Shown: piece after piece, positions 10,042-21,400 of the stretch
Numbering within the stretch: the stretch's first letter is position 1
Layout: each line of letters begins with the position of its first letter
NCBI RefSeq assembly: GCF_905220415.1
Contig: NC_059545.1
Span: 5,962,001 to 6,026,000 of the forward strand
Length of the DNA stretch: 64,000 nucleotides
Direction: 5' to 3'
From: Colias croceus
Taxonomy: Eukaryota > Arthropoda > Insecta > Lepidoptera > Pieridae
Notes under the pieces: model-generated
What the model saw: only the letters and a program-made list of their open reading frames with translations
What the model was told of the DNA's origin: nothing
The model's database searches: none
Program-made: the position numbers and the translations under genes

Positions 10042-11958
10042 TGCTTGTGATCTTTGCAATTTTTTGTGTATCGTTTGCGGCAGCCGGCAGATCGCCTCAT
10101 GCTGACTATGTTGAGGAATTAGTTAGACAAAATGCCTTTGGTGCCAGAATATCTGATAACATTCTCGAAGATGCTTCACTTGATGTGGTAAGCAAACTAT
10201 GCATGTGCCATTATGAGAAAAGAAAGATTACTTATAAGGATTTTTCTACCACAATGACCACATCCTTAACGAATATAAAAACTAATGTGAATTCATAGTG
10301 ATATAATTCAACTTTGTTTGATAATACAGCATTAAAACATTTCTTTGTTTTAGCCAGAATTAGTGAGAAAATACAATTACCCTCTGGAGGAGCATTTTAT
10401 TATGACTCAAGATGGCTACATCTTAGGTCTTCACCGTATTCCACATGGACGGGATAATAATAACGTACGTTGCAACAAGCCGGTTGTCTTCGTTATGCAC
10501 GGCCTTTTGGGTTCCTCAGCAGACTGGGTATTAATGGGACCTGGAACAGCGCTAGGTAAGTGTTAATATTTTTAATCATACATCAAAAATCTAGTTAATT
10601 CATGACACATTTGTGACATTTCGTTAATTTAATATTTTCAGCTTATATTCTGGCCGAGGAAGGTTTTGATGTGTGGCTAGGAAATGCACGTGGAAACTAC
10701 TATTCAAGACGCCATTTGACTCTAAATCCTGATGCTGAAAATGATAACAGTTTCTGGCGATTCTCCTTGGATGAAATAGGCAATTTAGATCTATCCGCAT
10801 CTATCGATTATATACTCCTTGCCACAGGCAGAAGTGGTTTGCATTACGTTGGAATGTCACAGGGCACAACAGTTTACTTCATTATGAATTCACTTCGACC
10901 AGAATATAGTGAAAAGATATTATCTATGCATGCCTTGGCACCGGTCGCTTATCAAACGCAAAGCCGTGGTACCTTGATGGACGCTTTAGCGCCAATAGCT
11001 GCGGATGCTTTGGTAAGTAATTTTAGAAAAAAGAACTATCCAACAATCATCACCATTGACATAATTTTTAACAGCTGTTATGTTTTACAGTCTTGGGCCA
11101 CTGTACTTGGTTTCGGCGAAATGTTCCCTAAAAGTGAGTTGTTAGCATGGGCTGGTCAAAAGCTGTGTCAAGACGAAGCAGTATTCCAGCCTATCTGCAG
11201 TAGTATCTTCTTCCTAATAGGGGGCTGGAATATGGACCAACATAATGCGGTATTTATACACTTATAACTATTTTCTTCATAAAACTATTTTACTATCAAC
11301 TCATTATTCAATTAATCATGATTTATGATTATGACGAAGGAAAATGATAGCAAACGTAGAATTATTGAAATCATAATAAATAGTGCGCGTGCCAAAAGTC
11401 ATTAACAAATTATTATCATTCATAAACGTGCTATTGATAATTTGGCTACTTTATCACATAATATTAGACCTATTTTTATGCAACCTTTGCAACATTATCG
11501 AATATTTTATCATCAATTAATGTAATCAGCTCATTTAAAAAATTATATTTTTTATATTTTTACAGACCATGATACCAGTAATGTTGGCTCACACCCCAGC
11601 AGGTGCAGGTCTGAGGCAATTTGCGCACTTTGCTCAAAATGTAGCGACCAAAGGTTTCCGTCGCTATGACTACGGAGTACTCTTGAACTTAGCAGCGTAC
11701 GGCACAGCTGTTCCGCCCAGCTATAACCTATCGAAAATCACGAATCCAGTATTCTTGCATTATTCAGAAGGCGATACTCGGGTTGACCTGGCCGATGTTG
11801 ATCGTTTATATAACGAGTTGGGAGGTCCCAAAGAGAAAATTCTTGTATCGCAAAAAACATTCAGTCATATTGACTTTATGTGGGGAACGAACGCGAGGTA
11901 TTATGTTTTTGATAGAGTTATTAGAGACATTAGAATAATTGACAACTCAAATAAATAA
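10041..11958 (+). CDS. secreted acid lipase (lipase B), five exons
   Basis: Coding exons are 10041-10187, 10354-10555, 10642-11012, 11091-11249 and 11566-11958; 1272 nt, 423 residues. Start chosen at the ATG that opens the signal peptide MLVIFAIFCVSFAAAG; an upstream in-frame ATG at 9960 precedes the TATA box and is unlikely to be used. Same acid-lipase hallmarks as the copy at 2260-5059: VMHGLLGSSADW, WLGNARGNYYS, nucleophile GMSQG (Ser189), SEGDTRVD (probable Asp363) and FSHIDF (His394). Exons 2, 3 and 4 have exactly the same lengths (202, 371, 159) and phases as in lipase A, proving tandem duplication. All four introns are GT-AG. After the acid Asp the sequence reads TRVD where lipase A has the family-typical PLAD, a change close to the active site that could alter substrate preference (inference). 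Confidence 0.94.
11950..11955 (+). promoter_or_regulatory. possible polyadenylation signal of lipase B
   Basis: AATAAA overlaps the last codons and stop of lipase B; another AATAAA occurs near 12035 and is better placed. Which is used cannot be told from sequence. Confidence 0.35.
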
Positions 11959-14900
11959 TGTTAAGTAAAGTGATTTTTTTATTTCATATTTATAAGTAAT
12001 GCACAATTCCTCAAATATTTCCAAAATAGTAAGTAATAAATACTCTAAAGCTCTTCATGTTATAAATGCAGTAGGTATTTTATTTTTTCATAAATATTAA
12101 TACCGTTTATATTTATTTTAAAACTTTATAAATACGTACTCTATTTGAAAATACAATTTCACATGGAAAAATTGTATTAAGGTTCCTAATGCAGCAGTCG
12201 GGATAACTTGAGTTCATTGTAATCAAAATAATAGTGGAGATGGACCACTAATTGTAGTTTCAACGCTTTCAGATAATACTAATATTATTCACTCGCTAAC
12301 GAGCAAACTCCACGAGAACGCTCTATTGAGATTCTATTGATTGCGGACCACAATGTTAAATTGTAAGGACTCACTTCAGAGTAAAATCGTTGATTCCCTG
12401 ACTAGAAAATTATATTAAGATAATAAAGAAACAATATGCGGTACACTATAGTTAATAATTTTACATAAAAATTGGTCATGTAGTTATTGATAGCCCTGAT
12501 GTACCTACCTACCCAGATTTTGGGTTTTATAATAATTTATGAATATAAATTAACCGGTGTATGATGGGTGCTTGATGGGTGTATGTCATTTTCATTATTA
12601 CTTCTCTTCTAGAGTATAACTAATCATGTAGGTATTATTTCGAGGATATCAATGACTATGCACACAAAATAAAGATCTTTGAGTGATGATCTTCTCAGTC
12701 TTTTTTTATTATATTAGATAAGACTATGAATTAAACCTTCTGGGAAAGGATATGTTATTATGAATTTCCACACCAAAATGCCAGATCACAGTAGCTGGAA
12801 GGTAAATAACATAAAAGGATACTTACCTTCCTTTATAAGCTTTTCAATCGCCTTGAAGCCGTATTCTTTGTATTTCTCTGTCAATAAAACTCACATTTGT
12901 ATCTTTATTGTTCTTTATTGGCCACAGCAAATGAAGAAAAATATTACTCTATATTTTAAAAGCTAGGAACATAATGATTATAGAACATTTATTTAATATA
13001 CACCGACTACAATTGAATACGGATATTATAATATTGATCATCTACAGGAAAATACATTTACAGAAGTAGGCATAGTATGCCACGGATAACCAATTGTCTG
13101 TTATATCCTATAAGTAGACCATAGCACAACATTTATATTTTTGTAATTTCACAAACAACATTCATTAGTATCGGTATCTATTTTTATCCTACATACATAT
13201 CTTTGGCGTTTAAAGTATACAGTTATTTATTTTGCATCTAAAGGGGATTTGATCTCGCATCTATGAAGTTCCGCTGTTCAACATATCAGTTGTAGTTGTG
13301 TTCATTTAATGTTATTAGAAATGCTCTTTTAAATCCCAGTATAGTTGATAATGTAATGTAAGATAGCTTATAATTCATTATTTTATCACTTTGTGAACTT
13401 CAATTTTAATAGATATTATTTGAAGTTTTTTTTTTACAACTTTTCATATATTTGAACTCGATAGTTGCGAGAGTAATATTCAAATATAAAATGGCAAATT
13501 ATAATAACTTTTTAAAGTAAGAGAAAAGAAAATCGGGCCGGGCCGACTGTTGATAAATTTTTATTTTAGTTAGTAATTTGTTATCTTTACAAATAATTAT
13601 TGTTGTAGTAAATAAAATGTGGTAAATAATCAGAAAAATACATTTCTGCAATATAATAATATATGTTCTTATATTTTATATGTAAAAGATTTTTAATAGA
13701 TATAGCCTAAAATTTAATTGACCTTTTGGTATGGTTTAGTTAAAATATTTTTGGTTAAATAATAATTAAAATCTCTTATAAAATTATATTTCTAACAATA
13801 AGCTCGGCGATATGCTTTCTGAAGTGGATATGAATTGTTTATGTTAAATACAAAACTGGACCAATATTTAAATCTGTATGCAAAAATATACGAATATCAA
13901 AAGCTAATTTTTATAATTTTCAATGCTTTATCTTTATAAAACATTTTATTTAGAAGTTACTGGTTACGCAGGACTCTTTGTTCGTATTGAATAAGTAGGT
14001 ACTTTGCGATTATGCGATAGATCCATCACGGTTAGGTATAAGAAGAGTGTTAAAAATCTGCAAATTAACATTCGCTTCACGTTTAATATTTCACATAATA
14101 CGAATAAACTGTTGTTTTGGATAAGCAATATAAAATGAAACTTACATTAAATTGTCTATATATACTTAAAATCACAACATTGAATGCGTTATACAGTTAC
14201 AACCGTGGATAATCTTAAAAACAAGCCACAATGAAAGTACTACATAACACATATTATATATGTTCCACTTATCAACTAAGCCATTTATAAACATCAATAC
14301 AATTTATCTATATTAGTTCACTTGTATACACTTAAAAATTTCACATCAATTTATAAAATATTAAATATTCATAATACAAATATCGATTAAAACTAACAAT
14401 GAAAAATCAGTCGTCAAGACTAGGTGTAGAATTAGATATGATAGGAAATCTCGAGACTGCTGAAGCTCATCTTAAAGCTTAGATAACGCGGCACAAAGGT
14501 GGGTCGAGAGCTGTGCAAAGGATTTCAGTTTAGTTGTGGATTAGTGAAGAAGCATTCTGTGAATTTGTAAAGATGCCAGTCTTTTAGAAAACGTAATTTG
14601 CTCAGGTTTTTCGTGCTTGAATTGTATTGAATGTCACTACGGTGTGTTCGGCGCAGCGTAACAATTTTAAACTACATATTTGAACTAAATAAGAAAGATT
14701 CAATTGAAGTAGATACGAATGATGCAAAAAATATATAGACCTGGGAAGTTTCAGATATGTTGAGTGGTCTTTTTTTGCGCAAAAAGGAACTTTTTTTTAA
14801 TGGTAGAGAGTGGTATTAAATATAATTAATTACGTACATAAAATGAATGATTAGTGAATAAATTAGAATCTTACAACATTGATACGTTTGCGCCTTAGAT

Positions 14901-15316
14901 GTATTTACGAGTAAACTACAAAAATTATAGTTAACAAACAAGTCTTAAAGTACTTGGTCGGGAGTTTCTAAGAATCTAACAACTAGGGACATAAGCTCCG
15001 AGAGTGCAGGCTATACACAAGTATATAAATTTTGAAAACCACATAATATGCATAATATTCTCTCATAAATAGAAGAATTACACAGTCTTTAGTACACATA
15101 CAAATATATACATATATTAATACTGATAAAATGTTTACCTTAGCGAGTACTTAATATATATAGTGTAAAAGTCAAAGTTCTTTAAAATATATTTTGAATA
15201 TATTGTCGAAATGTTCGAATGGACGTTGTGCAAACAGAAAACAAATCAAAGGACAGTGTAACATATAATATATTGTAGTAATAAATATAACAGTAGTGAT
15301 AAGGAAAACGAGTTCC
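11959..15316. other. AT-rich intergenic DNA between convergent genes
   Basis: Lies between the 3' ends of lipase B (plus) and stac (minus). Only short, unconvincing frames. Part of the right side must be the stac 3' UTR. No recognised repeat. Confidence 0.55.
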
Positions 15317-15408
15317 TTATTCCGCGAATCGCAGCTTTTGTTTTTTCACGAAATCCAAAGCCAATTTGTCCGTTGTTCGAGATTCCAGTATCTGCAAGAT
15401 TGGATGGC
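15317..15408 (-). CDS. stac: stac last coding exon
   Basis: Encodes HPILQILESRTTDKLALDFV and KKQKLRFAE, then TAA. The C-terminus agrees with the vertebrate SKEAQEFVKKLKELE stretch. The 3' UTR extends to lower coordinates; no clearly placed AATAAA was seen on this strand nearby. Confidence 0.92.
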
Positions 15409-18400
15409 CTGAAATATAAACATCGTGTGAACTTTCGATTGTATAAGTTTTCTTTGACATCCACTGGAACGTGTTTACAAAATAACTGTGAACGTGATGA
15501 AAGATGGGGAGAAGGGTAGAATTAGACGTCATAACCTAAGGTAGGTACGTGAGCTCGTAACATTTATATATGTTTAGTTTAGTACATACCTACTAAATCT
15601 CCACTAGGTATATCCATATGGATATATCGTAATATATTGGAGATTTAAGACGAGTGATTTTTAATCAAATGCCCATAGGTAAAATTAAACAAACTATTAA
15701 GCTAGATTCGTATCGACCGGAATTCGTATTATTAAGATAAATTAATTTCTTTTTAATTAATTTCCCTTAATCAAAGTAATTATCCCTATTACTTTTCATT
15801 TACATTATCTTAGCCTCAAATCACTTTGTGGATGCTTATCTATAAGTTCATAATTAGTCACAACGGGAATTATGTTGATCTGAAATCTTGAATAGGCAGA
15901 TCCACATAGAGCGAGCAGCCTCGCGAAACAATTTCTGCGTGAAATATCTCATTCTTTGTATGGTCGTGGCTTGGAGCGAAGAAAAGCGCGCGTGCCGATA
16001 CTTTCCTCGGCCAAGCAAATGCTTTGCGAGGGTGCTCGCTCTGTGTGGACCCGCTTAATGAATAAGTATATGGAAGAGTTTCTGTTCACCCTTTTCAAAG
16101 AATTGCTAACCTCATTTGGCTGACATTTGATGTACATACTTATAAATTATGACCTGGGATAACAAATAAGCTATACATACCTATAGAGCACCATGCGAAT
16201 ATTACCGAGGTGTAACCGGGGATAACTTTACATTATTTTTTAATAATGAACTTCAGTAAAATTTTTCGTTTCTTACATCTGAGTTTAATATTATAAAATT
16301 ATAAATAAATCTATAATCGTCAAAAATCAAGGAAATTACTTAATGACCAGATTTAAAAATTGTAAGATACCTATAGATGGAAATTGTAACAAAAAATATG
16401 CGATCATTTATCAAATAATCAAAATCGCAATAACAGTGGAAAGTTTTTAAATGCACCATTATCACTTCGTGTGTGTACCTACATAACATATAGCAACAGA
16501 TTATACAGATTACAGAGACAAGCAGTTAGTCCGTTTCGATATTGTTAAATTGTGTGCGAATGCATGTTAACGCATGAAATGTCAATCTGTCCGTGGAATT
16601 TCAACCAGTGGACGTTTTGGTCAATTTGAGATCCAAGCCAAGAGACGAATATATCGTCTCTTGGCTTATATTTTATAATAGTGAATAGCAATATATTATT
16701 TAGGTTTACATACACAACATAAGAGCTCCATATCCGCAGTAACTACAGCAAACCCTCCATCCTTCGCGATCATGCAGCTGCATTATCGGCAACTACACAG
16801 CTCTATGTATCTAGATATCCTCTCTATAGTATCAAATATCCACGTTACCTAAAGCTCGCTCACTTCGATCATGCAGCTGTATTAGCGGCAGGTAGTATTA
16901 GTTATTTATATTTCTAGTTAGTATACCTACAATATCTTGTAGTCGCTATCTACATATAATGTATGTGCGCTACAAAATAGTTCCACATCTACGCTACTAT
17001 CACCATCATTCACGGCGATCATGCATGCACCACTCACGGCGACGCAACAGAATAGCTTCAAACTACCACCACAGTATAGAATATCCGCGGTACGTAAAGC
17101 CCACTAACCTCGATCATGCAGCTGCATCAGCGGCAGCTCGACGGGTCGCAGCGGGTCGGGCGGCGCGTGCGAGTGCACGCCGGGCGCGCGCGCGAGCGGC
17201 ACGAACGCTTCGCCCGCGAAGTCGTCCGCCGTGAGCACGTCGCGGTCCCACACGGACAGCGCAAGCGTCGCTTGCGGAGAGCGACACGCTTCCACGGACA
17301 CGCTGAACTCGAAACACTCGTCCCACACGGGGTTTAGCGTTTTCTATTGGCGGTAAATAATGGTAATTAAAACAACTCAATGTCTCTTCTAGATTGTACT
17401 GCATACTTCAGAACAACATACATAAAAGCTTATTAGACGTAGTGCACCGACTAATTTTTTGATTGTTATCCTCATCTATATTTCTGTATTTATATTATGT
17501 CATGTATGCTTATGCACCGACTAATTTTTTTATTGTTTTCCTCATCTAAATTTATGTGTTTATGTAAAAATGCGGGATAGGTTCTTATTCTTATTAAGTG
17601 AAGAACATCATGAATGGATTTTAAACATAATATGTTTAGATTGTAGATTTTGTTTCTGACTGAATTACTTTATCTATAAATTCTTCTATTTTAATAATTT
17701 CTAAAAGCAGGTGTCGTCTATGTGTATCGAATATGTTACCCTCTACTAAATGAATAGTTGATTATGACAAAAGAGCCTTCACAATATGACTGAGTATTAT
17801 GTTAATCAGAAATCGATAGATATTATATTATAAAGTGAGTACTTGTCAACTCAATAGCTCATTGCAATGTATAATGTACTTTCAGAATTGAAATTCAGTT
17901 CCTGTCGTACCTAGATGGATCTTAGAGAGCTAAGAGCTTTTCTTACGACAAGGCTATTTATGCAAAGTAAAAATAAACACAAAAGGTACGATTGATTTAA
18001 ATTCAAACTTCATTCAAAGAGCAAACAATATTTTCTTTTAATAGTCTAAAGTTATTTCATATAATTGTTATAATAACAAATTCAGATTATGGAGAAAAAC
18101 AAAAGAGACCGAAATAGAATCAAAATGAGGCTATCAATGTAAATTGAAATAAATGTTTGTGCCTAAAGAGAAGTTTCATTTATTTCTTGTGGGCACTATT
18201 GCCATTAATATTCATTTCATGAATAGCCTTATTATAGAGGTGTTCTTGCTTCATTCTTTATTTTATATCCGGCAATTTTTTTTACAAAACATTTTTTGCG
18301 TCACAGGTCTTAATATTAGTTTCAAAAAACATTTTTCAGTAATGTATTTATATTATGTATTTTATTCACAACGTATTAAGTGTGTTTTAATAAGGGAAGT

Positions 18401-21400
18401 TATGCTTTTAGTTAAGTATATGGTAACAAATAACAATAATAAAAATAATTTAAATGGAAACAACCGAATGGCACCTCCTTTAAATAAAAAGAAATCATCA
18501 AAATCAATTATCCCAGTTGAAAATTCAGAAGGAAACAAACTAAAAAAAACACTTCCTCCATTTTAGAAATCGGTTGAAAAGTATGAATGTTTCATCTAAA
18601 TGTCTATCATGAAAATTAATGTTCTGGCACACACCTACAAATGTATACCTGTACTGCGCTTGCTAGTTGCGATTTCACTCCAGACGCATAAAACATTAAG
18701 TTTAAATTACGCTTCTCTCCACGACTACGAAACTCACCTTTTGAACATTAGTGGTCTGTTCATGTGTCTTGGGGAAGAGCCGCTTGGGCAGTAGTTCGAT
18801 GACCACGAACGGGTCGCTCAGCCCGTTCGGGTCGAGCGGGATCACGTCGCGCGCGGAGAGTATCTCCACGCACAGCGAGTCGTGGTTGAAGTACACGCTG
18901 GAACAAGGGGAGAGGTTACGATTTTTGTAATAAGTGCCATGTGGGTATCTGGCAGAATTACCAGCGTTGTGGAGTTTGCCTCTGCAACAATATGCTGAGC
19001 CAGGGCCTTTTTGCAGCTACAATGCAAGTTTGATATAATAATATTAATGTCAGTTATAATTCGATTGTTACCATATGTTTTATTTTTGTAATTTTTTTTT
19101 TTGTATTTTTTGACGGTGTCTTAGAATGTATAAGCTTATCATTGTGTTGTTTGGTTGCAATAAATCTTTTTGTATTGTATTGTATTGTATTGTAATAGTT
19201 TTTGATTGAAGGGTAAATAATTAGTAAATTGAGATCGGTAATACGTATACTTTGTGGGTATAAAGGATGTAGTATGTAGTATATGTAGGTACAAAGGTTG
19301 GAAGTACTATGCGTAAACTTCGTAGATAGGTAACTGATAAATAGGGCGATTGTTGTCAATCGCCTTTTACGTTGTATTTATCACCCCATTTTGCCCGTGT
19401 ATTGTGATATCACTATAATTTATAGTAATATTGAAAAATGACATCACAATCACCCACATCTCTAGTAAGAGATATACTGATTACTGACACAAAACGGTTC
19501 TTTAAAAATGTTCAAAGAAAAGATCTCTGAAGTCAACATTGTACAAAGGAAAATGATCTTGTTTGTTTTTATTGCTATACTTGTTAAACGTCGTTCGTGA
19601 TTCCACTAAAAGCTTTTAACTTTAACGTCAATTGCTATTTGTCTGCGCTGAGCGCTCCTCGTATAATCCGGCGGATTGTAAGCTCCATTGTTCGGTATTA
19701 AAATTTATTAAATTTGGATCCCTTTGATGCAAATATGGCGTATTGTGTGAAAATTGTCCAACCCATTCACATCAGATATGTTTTTTGTGTTTCAGTGCAT
19801 ACTATATTTTAAATTTGTTGTTCAAAGCTAGCACATAATTCTTAACTAAATCTGATATATTCTATATAGAGGAAATTTTGTTCAGAAATAAACTTCTGTC
19901 GCGCTATTAAAGTTTATACAAATTAATAGTTTTAAAACTTCAAAACATCAAGATAAGGCTTAAACCAAGTAATAATACAAATAAATTACCGTATTAAAAT
20001 AGACCCATATGGAGAAGGCATGGGAGTGCGAGCTTGTTCCGCCAGTCGGTCTTCCAGCCACAGCTCTAGCAGTTCCTCAGTCGGAGCCTGATGGTATTGC
20101 ATCCGTTGTTCTAGACGCTTCCATTCTGAGTTGTGCACTTCTGACATTGGAAGTCCTAGTGGAATGAACATAAATGTGAATTAATATCATATCACATAAA
20201 CAATAGTTTATTTACGGTAAAATACATTTATTACAGACAGAGTAATGCAATTTATTAACATTTTATCTCGCTTAGCTAATTTCTACATTACATACCTATT
20301 ATCATTATTAATTTGGCTTTGCACTATTTCAATGTGTTACTCAATGTCTGTTTATATGCACTTCGTATATGTGATCAAGTAATGTTGTGTGATGTTGTGT
20401 CGAGTATAATGAAATTCTATTCGTGACTCGACACTTGGGATTCACCCTTATTTGTAGTTGTAGTTGGAAGTTGGCCAACTTTCCGTTAAACATCGCAATT
20501 ATTTCGCATACAGATTAGACTATGCTGACCTTAATTTAGAATTAGTTTACCTTTTCCTTCAGCGTGGAAGAATTCGGCCAAAAGATCTAGCGCTTCTTTA
20601 AGTCTGTGATGATAGACTCTTGGTTTTTCAGCACCGCCAGAGTCCGCTTGGTTTGAGACTTCCTTCAACACAGCGTTCCAACAGGCCGCTAATGATCTCG
20701 TAAAAGCTCGCGGCAACAGCCATGTATTCAGAGAAGATAAATGTTGATCCAAGAATTCCAGGAGTGGCGTAATCGCCTACATTTTAGAACAAAATTTTAA
20801 TTGAATTCTGCATTAAAAATAGAAAATTGTACAATCACAAGTACAGAGTATATCGAATAAAATTGTATTATTCTGCGGCTTCTCCCATAAATAAAGCATT
20901 GTGAAAAACTCATTAAAAATTGTGACAACTTTGAAAAAGTTAAATTACCGCTTCAGAACTACGAGAATAGGGCAGATAAATTCGAATTGTGTTTAAAAGG
21001 CACGTATTAAATGCAATACATCTGTGTGAAGATGAACAAAGTCTAAAGTAGAACAAAGTGCTGCACTGTCATAACAAAATTAGTTCGTAAAGTAATAGCG
21101 ATGTCAGATAAAGCCTCTCATAGAGCCAGCATTTAGACTTCATAAAACTCCTTTGACCTTTATAATATTTTAAGCGAAATTGTGAACTGTAAGCAGAATG
21201 TAGTTCGTAAAATATAAGTTCTATGTAATTGGATTATTATATTTTCAGAAAAGAAATCAAGGCTAACAAAATATTAAGAAAACTGGTATCTAGTAATATT
21301 ATAATATTTTTGATATAAAATTTGTTTCTATCTATAGACGCTTTATTTTACGATTATTATCAAATGGAGGCAATTACATATTTATTTTTATATTTTTAAA

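Noticed and set aside
18153..18566. 137-codon plus-strand frame in a stac intron
   Set aside because: AT-driven composition (Phe, Leu, Lys, Asn), no domain, no promoter, no splice context.
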